Positions 54,460-62,481 of a stretch of 64,000 nt of DNA are shown in pieces. Source of the stretch: JAHIKV01 sp963733145 (lineage in GTDB: Bacteria > Planctomycetota > Planctomycetia > Pirellulales > Thermoguttaceae); the NCBI GenBank assembly GCA_963733145.1, contig CAVTCJ010000006.1:310001-374000 (forward strand), written 5' to 3'. The translations under genes and the position numbers were made by a program. The notes under the pieces were generated by a model. The model saw nothing but the letters and a program-made list of their open reading frames with translations. It made no database searches and was not told the DNA's origin. Every line of letters starts with the position of its first letter. Position 1 is the first letter of the stretch.

Positions 54460-55119
54460 ATGACCCGCACCATTGCCATCGGAGACATCCACGGCTGCCT
54501 CGCCGCCCTCGATGCGCTGTTGGGGGCCATCCGGCTCCGGCCGGACGATACGCTCGTGACGATGGGCGATTACGTCGACCGCGGCCCGCAAACCCGCGAG
54601 GTGCTCGATCGGCTGATGGAGTTACAGCGGCAATGCCGGCTCATCCCCCTGCTGGGAAACCACGAAGAGATGATGATGCTGGTCATCGACGGGCAATCGC
54701 AACTCTACGTCGATTGGCTCCTCTTCGGCGGCGAGGCCACGATGCGGTCGTACGGCACGCCGCGGCCTGAAGAAGTGCCGCCCGCGCATGTCAATTTCCT
54801 GCGGAATTGCCTGCTGTTCCACGAAATGGAGCGGTATTTTTTCGTTCACGGCAACTACGATGCCGCTCTGCCGCTCGTCGAGCAGCCGCGGGAGACGCTG
54901 CTTTGGGATTCGATCAAAAATCGCGTGCCCGGCCCGCATTGCTCCGGCAAAACGGCCATCATCGGCCATGCCTCGCAGCACAACGGCGAAATCTGCGATC
55001 TTGGCTACTTGAAGTGCATCGACACCTGGTGCTACGGCGACGGCTGGCTGACGGCGCTGGACGTCGACCGCGGGCAAGTCTGGCAAGCCGACAAAACGGG
55101 GCGGATGCGTTCCGTTTAA
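54460..55119 (+). CDS. Metallophosphoesterase (PPP-family phosphatase-like)
   Basis: The ATG at 54460 opens MTRTIAIGDIHGCLAALDAL. The metal ligands are in GDIHG, GDYVDRG, GNHEEM, with a later H in FFVHGNYD and IIGHA. It is 219 residues long, typical of bacterial PrpA/ApaH-like serine/threonine phosphatases. Soluble, cytoplasmic. It is divergent from the hydrolase operon. A period-seven GGTCTTG repeat follows the stop. Confidence 0.94.
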   Translation: MTRTIAIGDIHGCLAALDALLGAIRLRPDDTLVTMGDYVDRGPQTREVLDRLMELQRQCRLIPLLGNHEEMMMLVIDGQSQLYVDWLLFGGEATMRSYGTPRPEEVPPAHVNFLRNCLLFHEMERYFFVHGNYDAALPLVEQPRETLLWDSIKNRVPGPHCSGKTAIIGHASQHNGEICDLGYLKCIDTWCYGDGWLTALDVDRGQVWQADKTGRMRSV

Positions 55120-55122
55120 CCA

Positions 55123-55164
55123 CGGTCTTGGGTCTTGGGCTTTGGGTCTTGGGCTTTAGGTCTT
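55123..55164. repeat. Heptamer tandem repeat after the phosphoesterase
   Basis: GGTCTTGGGTCTTGGGCTTT GGGTCTTGGGCTTT has strict period seven and continues to the next palindrome at 55166. Confidence 0.85.
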
Positions 55165-55165
55165 A

Positions 55166-55296
55166 CCCGGATTATTCATTGGACAACACTAGCCCCAAGC
55201 GCAAGCGAGGGCGGCATAACGAGTTGCCCTCGCTTGCGCGTTGGGCTAGTGTCGCGCACTCCGCACCAATACGCCCCGGCCCATGAATAATCCCGG
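55166..55296. repeat. Nested palindrome with CTTA flanks and CACTAGCCC inner module
   Basis: Outer arms CCCGGATTATTCATTGG / CCATGAATAATCCCGG match the family at 15122, but the inner palindrome is different: ACTAGCCCCAAGCGCAAGCG AGGG with CCCTCGCTTGCGC. CTTA repeats directly at 55162-55165 and 55297-55300. Confidence 0.88.
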
Positions 55297-55339
55297 CTTA
55301 TGCCTCGGCCGTAAATGCCGATGCTGGGGACCCGCAAAG

Positions 55340-55600
55340 GGGTCGGACCCGCAAAGGGGTCGGAAGTCGTTTTCAAAGCCGTCATGGGGCCGGCTCCTTG
55401 GACCACAGCTTGAAAGTCCGCCGCCTTGCGGAACAATCGCATCCGTCCCACGCTCCGCATGAGCATATAGTACACCAGCCAGCCCGCAGTTGCACGAATC
55501 GGCCGTGGTATGACAACAGCATACCAGAAACCATTTCCTTGTGAATAGAACGACTTCCGACCCCTTTGGTGGCCTGCCTTTGGTGGCCTGCCTCCGGGGC
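55340..55600. mobile_element. Insert with REP-associated transposase relic
   Basis: Ends carry GGGGTCGGAAGTCGTT (inverted partner AACGACTTCCGACCCC) and short tandem duplications (GACCCGCAAAGGGGTCG twice on one side, GCAGGCCACCAAAG twice on the other). Read on the minus strand, the middle (about 55515-55385) encodes PRPIRATAGWLVYYMLMRSV and GRMRLFRKAADFQAV, closely like the start of REP-associated tyrosine (Y1-type) transposases. It is probably a non-autonomous relic that broke the sigma gene. Confidence 0.7.
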
Positions 55601-55960
55601 AGTTGGCCCACGGCAGCCCGCAGGCGGTCGGCAAGCTCATTTGCCTCGGCGTGACCGGACGGACTTGGTTCACGGCTGATGGCTTGCGCCGGGTCCGCAT
55701 CCGGGCTGCGTCGGCTGCGCTGCCTTGAGCGTCTCCGCAACAGGTCCAACGCTCGGGCGGTGGCCAGGTGCCGGAGCAGTGCAGAACCAGTTGCGGACGG
55801 GCTCTCGCCGGTCGATCTTGACCGCCTCCAGGAACGTCTCCTGGATGCAGTCCCATGCGTCAGCATGATTACCGACGAGGCGGTAGACCGTGCGCCGCAC
55901 GGCTGCCACGTTCTGGCTTACCACCGCTTCCCAATCCGCCATTTTTGCTCCACCCGTCAA
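55600..55960 (-). pseudogene. ECF sigma factor remnant
   Basis: From about 55960 the product reads as sigma region 2 (VSQNVAAVRRTVYRLVGNHADAWDCIQ ETFLEA-type; Asp-Ala-rich core). Near 55785 one indel is needed to continue into LLRHLATARALDLLRRR. The protein ends at QLPRRQA, early in region 4, where the mobile insert starts. It is therefore truncated and non-functional, unless it is a fragment of an assembly error. Confidence 0.7.
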
Positions 55961-56180
55961 GAACCGCGGTTCTATAGGATAGTCGTTCTGAATGGTAGCA
56001 GTGTAACACGGAATCCAAAATTAACCACCGGGGGGGGGGCAAGGCTTGACGCTGCGTGATCGTCGGTTCTGACTCAGCATCGTTTGGTGTGGCTGCATCG
56101 CAGGCAGGGTGCGTTCTGGTGTAGGACTGAGGTGGCGTTGGCCCGCTTCGGATCGTGGGTGGAAGGGCATCGAGGTCTGC

Positions 56181-56209
56181 TTGACACTAATTCATAGACT
56201 GTCTATAAT
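56181..56209 (+). promoter_or_regulatory. Near-consensus promoter and operator for the PadR operon
   Basis: TTGACA (56181-56186) and TATAAT (56204-56209) are a perfect sigma-70 pair at 17 bases. Across the spacer/-10 lies the palindrome ATAGAC-T-GTCTAT, a plausible PadR operator. The PadR ATG at 56216 begins six bases after the -10 box, so a transcript would be leaderless. Confidence 0.8.
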
Positions 56210-56215
56210 TCACGC

Positions 56216-56569
56216 ATGAAACCGATTCATGGCGACAAACTGCGTGGGCACCTGGAGACGTTGATCCTTTCCGTGCTCGAACGAGGCGAGGCGCATGGGC
56301 TGGAGATCCTCCACCGACTGGATCAGGCCGGATGCGGACTGCTGCACTTGAAGGAAGGCTCTCTCTACCCGGCCCTGTATCGTTTGGAGGAGGCGGGAAA
56401 GATTCAGGCCGTGTGGGAAGAAGAACCGCACGGGCGGCGCGGTGCCCGACGCCGCATCTACCGATTGACCACCAAAGGCAAACGAGAACTGGCCAAGGGA
56501 CGTGTGGAATGGACGAGTTTTGTCCAAGTCATCAGCGGAATTATGGGGACGCCAGCATGGACGACGTAA
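56216..56569 (+). CDS. PadR-family transcriptional regulator
   Basis: The 117-residue protein has the PadR winged-helix sequence: LETLILSVLERGEAHGLEIL, LKEGSLYPALYRLEEAGKIQ AVWEEEPHGRRGARRRIYRL TTKGKREL. It is a short-form PadR. It overlaps the following gene by 13 bases. It probably represses its own operon via the ATAGAC/GTCTAT palindrome across the promoter. Confidence 0.92.
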   Translation: MKPIHGDKLRGHLETLILSVLERGEAHGLEILHRLDQAGCGLLHLKEGSLYPALYRLEEAGKIQAVWEEEPHGRRGARRRIYRLTTKGKRELAKGRVEWTSFVQVISGIMGTPAWTT

Positions 56570-57245
56570 TCCTGCAAGAATTGAAGCGCGTCGTGGAACA
56601 AGCCGTGCGGCCCGTTCGGGCGACGATGGCCCGGAAACGCCGGATGCGCGAAGAACTACTGGCCCACTTGACCGCGATCTTCGAGGAGGAGGCCGGCAAA
56701 CTCGGCGACGAGCCGCGGCCCTCGCCCAGGCCAAGCGGCGGTTCGGCGACCCACGAGAACTGATCGGGCAGCTTCAGCAGGCTGTGCCTCGATGGGATCG
56801 TTGCCGGTCGATCCTCGAAAACATGGGCTGCCAGCCGGGTGAATCCGCATGGCATTTGGCAGGTAAACATTTCCTGTTGGTGTTGCTGATCTGTATCGTA
56901 TGGGTGCCAACATGGTTGTTAGCCCACGGGAACATGGAAACTCCAGGACCAGCGGAGGCGCAACGTTTGTATGCACTGGTACTGGTGGGATGCGTGCCCT
57001 TGATGGCTCTGTTCAATGTATTTGTTTCCGTTCTCTTGGCTCCACTGTTGACAAAGGTCGGTCCCATCTTGGCCTCGAAGCGCCGGGGACGACTGCTGCT
57101 GGCAGTTCTCTGCGCGTTCGTAGTGCCATGCTGCTTGATACTGCCGCCATTTCTGGCCGGGGCGGCGATACTATTCACCCTGATGGCTCGTCAGACGGTC
57201 AACGAGTGGCGCTACAAGGCAGACTGGGCACAACCGGCCCAGTAA
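56557..57245 (+). CDS. HAAS-like membrane protein 1 (PadR-associated), frameshifted
   Basis: It starts MDDVILQELKRVVEQAVRPV and shares a basic N-terminal helical domain (RATMARKRRMREELLAHLTA IFEEEAG) with the next gene, the type linked to PadR regulators (HAAS/permease-prefix-like). Near 56709 a missing G breaks the frame; repaired, it continues AALAQAKRRFGDPRELIGQL and several helices to a stop at 57245. Four helices follow (LVLLICIVWVPTWLLAHG, LVLVGCVPLMALFNVFVSVL). It is likely a sensor or partner of PadR. Confidence 0.78.
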
Positions 57246-57273
57246 CAATTGTTGCGATTCCAGGAGCGTTAGC

Positions 57274-58020
57274 ATGAACGACGAAATCCTGAAAGAATTG
57301 AAGATCGTCGTAGAGCAGGCGGTGCGACCCGTCCGGGCGACGATGGCCCGCAAGCGCCGGATGCGGGAGGAACTATTGGCCCACCTGACCGCCATCTTCG
57401 CGGAGGAAGCCGAGGCACTGGACGACGACCAGGCCGCCCTCGATCAAGTCAAGCGACGGTTCGGCGATCCGCGAGAGCTAACCTCCGAGCTTCAGGAATC
57501 GGTGTCTCGATGGGCGCGAGTCGGTTCGACTGTTGAGAAGTACAACTTCCAGTCGGGGCAACCCGTTCTTCATCTTGCTGCTGCGAGTGTACTGTGGGCG
57601 TGCTTGATGGCGGTTGCCATGCTGCTGGCAGGAGTGTCTATTTCCGTGTCCCGTGGCAGACTCAGCGACCTTGGGATGTTCGCGCACGTCAGCGTGGTCG
57701 CTGGCGTAGCCGTGGCAACCTTCATGTTTCTGTTTCTCTTCTTGTCTGAGGGAATAGGTCGAGTGCTCTTCGGGCAGGAAGCCGACCGATCCGTGCCAAA
57801 GGCTGTATTCTATTGCTTGGCTTCACTGGCCGTCCTTCCAGCATTTGCATTCCTTTCCTATCTGGCGGGCTCGTTTGATTTTGCCGCCAGCTTGGCTCAC
57901 CTTCGTCTTGCCTGTTACTTCGCCCCTGTAATGCCGCTGATACTCTTGCTGATGGCTCGGGTAATGATCGAAGAGGTGCGTTACAAAGAGCATTGGGCGA
58001 GCCTTGAGATCGAAGAGTAG
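57274..58020 (+). CDS. HAAS-like membrane protein 2 (PadR-associated)
   Basis: The 248-residue protein is an intact paralogue of the preceding gene: MNDEILKELKIVVEQAVRPV, RRMREELLAHLTAIFAEEAE, DDQAALDQVKRRFGDPRELT, followed by five hydrophobic helices. Its C-terminal stop is at 58018-58020. The strong similarity of the first 75 residues in both genes suggests tandem duplication. The start lies 28 bases after the first paralogue. Confidence 0.85.
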   Translation: MNDEILKELKIVVEQAVRPVRATMARKRRMREELLAHLTAIFAEEAEALDDDQAALDQVKRRFGDPRELTSELQESVSRWARVGSTVEKYNFQSGQPVLHLAAASVLWACLMAVAMLLAGVSISVSRGRLSDLGMFAHVSVVAGVAVATFMFLFLFLSEGIGRVLFGQEADRSVPKAVFYCLASLAVLPAFAFLSYLAGSFDFAASLAHLRLACYFAPVMPLILLLMARVMIEEVRYKEHWASLEIEE

Positions 58021-58223
58021 CCGTCGCAACCCGACATGAGAGTCGAGGCACGCTGCTGTGGTTGGCCATTTCAGATGGCTGAGCGCATAGATGGTCCCCA
58101 CGGGTGGAATATGGGCATCCGCCCCATTCTTTGGGACAATGGTGTTCTGAAGGAATCGGGACGCAAGTTCACTTGCTCAAGCAAGTTCGGCCCCCGCTCG
58201 ACGTTGCGGCCAAAAGGTGCCAC

Positions 58224-59532
58224 ATGAAGCTGAGTTTGGCACGGTTGACGCTGGTAGCATGGCTGGCCTGGCTGGCGACCTTGGGCAGCATGGCGTGGCT
58301 ATCGTGCCGGCGCGTTCTTCACCCGAGTGTCGCCTACATGGCAATCCCTTTGGCGGTGCAATTGATTAGCACTGCCACCCTATTAGGCGGTGGAATATGG
58401 TTCGCCCTTCGTGGGCCGCGGCGATGGAATGCAGTGGCATGGATGCTGTTCGGCGTACTGCCGATCCTATGGATGGCAGATTACACTCAGTCCCTCGTAG
58501 CCTTCGCGGCTGGACGCAATCACCGACCAAACCTGTTGACCAGGTGCGCTGAGGCGGCGGCATCTCTCATCGCGGAGCCCTATTTGCGAGCGTACTACCC
58601 GTATCGACATGAGGCGGAGCGGTTTGTCATGTGGTCCGATACGCCCGAGTACGACGACACCCAGATGGCGGCGATGGACGACCATATTCGCGCCATGGAG
58701 AAAGCCCTCGGCCGGCAGCCGCGCTACAAAGTTTACTGGGTGCGTGGACCTGTGTGGGGAATTGATGGACGAGGCGGGTCGGGCTGGGCACTCGGAAGCC
58801 GACCATCGACGCATGATCCTGGGACTGACAGACTCAGCCATATTGATCGGCATGAAGTTGCTCACTTTGTCCTGGATGAGTTTTGTCCGAGCGGCAGCGA
58901 AGTGCCAATGTTGTTGCACGAAGGATGGGCTGAACTTCATTCAGGACCAGAGTCGGAGTCGCACTGGCAGGAATGCTGGTCTTCGCAGCAAGAAGGGAAG
59001 CTACCAAGTCTCCGCCAACTAACCAGCCACGAGTGCTACTACAACTCGCTTGGGCCCATGTATTCGCTCGGGTCTGTAGTAGTGGAATACATCCTCAAAC
59101 GGTTCGGTCACGAGAAATTCCTGGAACTGTGCTGCACGTGCCGCGAAGCCACGTTTCCCGATGACGTGCAGCGCAGTACTTGGCCTTAGTCTCGACGAAT
59201 TGGACACGGCTTATCAACGAGACTTGGCCCAGCGGCAGCCATCCGCAAAAGAGAGTCTGCTGTCGGCGAAGCTCGCGGTTGGGGCTGACATGGGGCAATG
59301 GCGACACTTGGTTGAGGACGCATGTTCCGCAATGGAACGTCTTCGCGCGGCCTTCGACCAATCGAGCGTCACGGTGACTGATACGATTGAGAGTACAGAG
59401 AAGGATGGGCAAACGAAGACCTATCAGAATCGTTTTGAGTATTACTTTGACGGCGAACGATATGCAAGCCGCGCAGCTTTTCGGAATACTCAGATGTACT
59501 GGTCAGGACGCCGGACGTGGTTTTTGGCCTGA
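58224..59532 (+). CDS. Membrane-anchored metallopeptidase-like protein, frameshifted
   Basis: The ATG at 58224 follows AAAAGG. Four N-terminal helices (VAWLAWLATLGSMAWLS, SVAYMAIPLAVQLISTATLL, VAWMLFGVLPILWMADY) precede an extracytoplasmic domain. A zinc-peptidase-like motif HEVAHFVLDEF (H-E-x-x-H) and a downstream LLHEGWAELHSG supply possible third ligands, similar to peptidase-MA-like gluzincins. The frame breaks at about 59172 (DDVQR), continuing VLGLSLDELDTAYQRDL in another frame to 59532. It may be the effector of the PadR operon. Metal dependence is inference. Confidence 0.72.
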
Positions 59533-59627
59533 AAAAGAAATGCAAGGAGAACTTGGGAGTTTTGGGGTCAGAGCGCCATTAGTCATTAGTGAGAGACTCT
59601 GGGGGGCGATCAAGGCGGGAGGCTTTA

Positions 59628-59757
59628 CCCGGATTATTAATAAACGCCACACTAGCCCAAAGCGCAAGCGAGGGTGGGACAACGACTTGCCCTCGCTTGC
59701 GCTTCGGGCTAGTGTAATGCACTCTGCTCAACGTAACCGTGTTTACGAATAATCCGG
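59628..59757. repeat. Nested palindrome with CTTTA flanks and CACTAGCCC inner module
   Basis: Outer arms CCCGGATTATTAATAAAC / GTTTACGAATAATCCGG with the inner CACTAGCCCAAAGCGCAAGC and its partner. CTTTA repeats directly at 59623-59627 and 59758-59762. Confidence 0.88.
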
Positions 59758-59823
59758 CTTTAGTCGCGAGGAGGTTGGAGGGCAACATGATCTTCGCCCC
59801 GCAAGTTGGCGAAAAATAGGCGA

Positions 59824-60815
59824 CTATTTTACCCAGAGCGGGTAATCGCCGCCGCGGATGGGAAAGCCGAGCCGCTTGTCGCTGAGATAGTTGATCAGCG
59901 GCTGCCCGGCCTGCCAGCGGGCGAGATTGCGGCAGAACATGGCGGTCATGTTGTCGATCCGCCAGGCGCTTTGCCCGCCCACGTGGGGTGTGATGATCAC
60001 GTTCGGCATTGCCCACAGCCGGTTCTCCGGCGGCAGCGGCTCGGGATCGGCTACATCCATCACGGCCCCGGCGATCCGTCCGGCGTCGAGCGCCGCGATC
60101 AGATCGTCCGTCACAACGACTCCGCCCCGGGCGACGTTCACCAACAGGCGCCGGGCTTCATCCGGGCGAAAACCGCCCTGTCGATCATCCCCCGCGTCGC
60201 GTCGTTCAGCGGCTGGCAGAGCATGAGGAAATCGACCTCGGGGAGCAGATCGTCGAGCCGCTCGGCCGGCCAAAGGGCCTCGACGCAAGCCGGCTTATCG
60301 ACCGGGAACATATCGGTGGCCAGGATTCGCGTCTCGAACGGGGCAAGCAACCGGGCCAGACGCCGGCCGTTGCCGCCCAGGCCCACGATGCCCACGGTCG
60401 AGCGGGTCAGGTCGCGCGTCGGCCGGCGGATGAACTCCCGCTTCGCCTGGGCGCGAAAAAAGACGGGCAGGCTGCGGCACCAGCCCGTCGTCAGGGCGAT
60501 GGTGTGCTCCGCCACCTGATCGGCCAGCACGCCCGAGGCACTGCTCACGACGATGTCCGACTCGATGACCGATGGCGTCAGACAGTGGTCCATTCCGGCG
60601 GCCGAGGATTGGATCCACCGCAGCCGGCCCTGGCGGACCACGCCGTCCCAATCGACCGGTACTTTGGCATGTCCGCAGAAGACGTCGGCAGTGAACAACT
60701 CTTCGGCGATCCGCTCCTGGCCGGCGTCGACAACGTCCGCCTCCGGCATGGCGGCGGCGATCTGCCGGATGTGCTTCGGTTCGACCGGATAGCAGAGGAC
60801 GATTCTGAGGGACAT
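59824..60815 (-). CDS. D-2-hydroxyacid dehydrogenase, frameshifted
   Basis: From ATG 60815 the product is a D-isomer-specific 2-hydroxyacid dehydrogenase: WIQSSAAGMDHCL, LADQVAEHTIAL, NAD fold at TVGIVGLGGNGRRLARLL, LCQPLNDATRGMIDR. Near 60149 a missing base breaks the frame, and the rest continues NVARGGVVV, VADPEPLPPENRLW and ITPHVGGQSA, with catalytic Arg/Glu/His. Restored length is about 330 residues. The substrate is not predictable (phosphoglycerate- or glyoxylate-type). Confidence 0.85.
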
Positions 60816-60825
60816 GGTTTTGCAG

Positions 60826-60870
60826 GGGACTGTCCCAATTTTCGTGTCAACGAAAATGGGACTGTCCCCC
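60826..60870. repeat. GGGGACTGTCCCAATTTTCG hairpin
   Basis: AGGGGACTGTCCCAATTTTC pairs with GAAAATGGGACTGTCCCCCT. Confidence 0.85.
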
Positions 60871-60956
60871 TTTGGCGTTTGGGGGAGGGGATGGGCAATG
60901 CGACGGAAATCATCTATTCTCCATCATTATCCGCCCGGCGGCTAGGGCGTAAGACC

Positions 60957-61037
60957 AATTAGCCCCCGGTGAATACAGGGTGGTCAGAACGGGAGAAAAC
61001 TCGAGCCCATGCCCCCGGTGTATTCACCGGGGGCTAA
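60957..61037. repeat. Palindrome, TTAGCCCCC...GGGGGCTAAA family
   Basis: TTAGCCCCCGGTGAATACAG... and GCCCCCGGTGTATTCACCGG GGGCTAAATG. It parallels 10466-10554. Confidence 0.85.
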
Positions 61038-61096
61038 ATGGTCTAATATCGGGGCGTCCCACTAATACGACCACGACGAAATCCGAGGAGCGAAAC

Positions 61097-61405
61097 ATGA
61101 TTTGCGTATTAGCTTCGATCGAGGTGGCGGCCGGCCGCCGCGACGACCTGCTGGCGTTGTTCCGTGATCTGGTTCCCAAGGTGCGTGCGGAAGAGGGGTG
61201 CATCGAGTACGGCCCGCTGATCGACGTCTCCAGCGGCCTGGATGCCCAGACCCCGCCGCAGGAAAACTCGGTCGTCATCCTGGAAAAATGGGAGAGCATC
61301 GATGCCCTGAAGGCGCATCTGAAAACCCACCACATGGCCGAGTATTTCCGCCAGGCCGAAGAATTGCGGCTCAGCATGAACCTGCGGATTCTTCAACCGG
61401 CGTAG
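61097..61405 (+). CDS. Antibiotic biosynthesis monooxygenase (ABM)-domain protein
   Basis: The 102-residue ABM domain (MICVLASIEVAAGRRDDLLA LFRDLV; EEGCIEYGPLIDVSSG; FVILEKWESIDALKAHLKTH HMAEYF-type) starts at ATG 61097, after GAGGAG. The Tyr/Glu/His patterns of the quinol monooxygenase YgiN-like group are present. A heme-free ferredoxin-like dimer is expected. It is complete and monocistronic. Confidence 0.9.
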   Translation: MICVLASIEVAAGRRDDLLALFRDLVPKVRAEEGCIEYGPLIDVSSGLDAQTPPQENSVVILEKWESIDALKAHLKTHHMAEYFRQAEELRLSMNLRILQPA

Positions 61406-61416
61406 GGAACTGGTCG

Positions 61417-61474
61417 TTGTGGTGCAGGCGTCTCGCCTGCATCTCCCGCGGCAGGCGAGACGCCTGCACCACAA
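61417..61474. repeat. Palindrome, TTGTGGTGCAGGCG family
   Basis: TTGTGGTGCAGGCGTCTCGCCTGCA pairs with TGCAGGCGAGACGCCTGCACCACAA; a close match to the copy in nuoG. Confidence 0.9.
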
Positions 61475-61511
61475 TTAAATCATGTTATGACGCGATAACT
61501 TGGCACCGCGG

Positions 61512-62433
61512 ATGATCGAACTGCACAATTTCACCAAACGTTACGGCGACCTGGCGGCCGTCGACCGGCTGTCGCTGAAGATCGGCCCGGGCGAGGTCTT
61601 CGGCTTCATCGGGCCCAACGGGGCGGGCAAAAGCACCACGATCCGCTTCCTGGCCACGCTGCTTCGGGCTAGCAGCGGGCGGCGGCGCCGTCTGCGGCCA
61701 TCCGCTCGATCGGGACCCGCTGGCGGTTCGCCGCTGCGTGGGCTACATGCCCGACAGCTTCGGCTTCTACAACGGCATGAAGGTCCGCGGGTTTCTGGAC
61801 TTCTTCGCCCTGGCCCATCGGATTCCGCGCTCCCGCCGCCGCCGGGCGGTTGACGACGTGCTGGAGTTGCTCGATCTCGGGGAGAAGCGCAACGCCGCGG
61901 TGGGCAGTCTCTCCCGCGGCATGAAGCAGCGGCTCTGCCTGGCGAAAACGCTGGTCCACGATCCGCCGGTCCTGATCCTCGACGAGCCGGCCAACGCCCT
62001 GGACCCGCGGGCGAGGGTCGAGCTGAAGGCCCTCTTGGGCCGGCTTCGGCAGGCGGGCAAGACGATCCTCATCTCCAGCCACGTGCTGGCCGAGCTGGCC
62101 GATTGCTGCACCTCGATCGGCATCATTGACCGGGGGCGGCTGTTGATCCACGGTCCGATCGACGAGGTCTTCGGCCGCATCCGCAAAAATCGGCTGGTGC
62201 GGATCAAGTTTTTGGAGAACGCGGCGGTCGGCATTGCCTTGTTGCGGGAAATGCCCGAGACGCGCAACGTGCGCGTCGAATCAGATCAGGTCGCCGTCGA
62301 ACTCTCGGCCGACGATCGCCGCCTGGCCGAGATATTGGAGCGTCTCGTCGCGGCCGGCGCACGGGTAATCTCATTTGCCGAGGAAGAACCGACGTTGGAG
62401 GACGTGTTCCTGACGATTACCCAGGATGGGTAG
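61512..62433 (+). CDS. ABC transporter ATP-binding protein, frameshifted
   Basis: From ATG 61512 the protein has Walker A GPNGAGKST, then the frame changes at about 61678; it continues VGYMPDSFGFYNGMKVRGFL, signature SLSRGMKQRL, Walker B VLILDEPANALDP and ISSHVLAELADCC. The end with REMPETRNVRV resembles ABC-2-type exporter ATPases. About 306 residues when repaired. No permease follows, so the partner must be elsewhere. Low-complexity GGC codons at the break may be error prone. Confidence 0.88.
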
Positions 62434-62481
62434 CAGCGTGTGATACTACTGGTTTGACCAGCTAGAGTTTACTAACCACTA

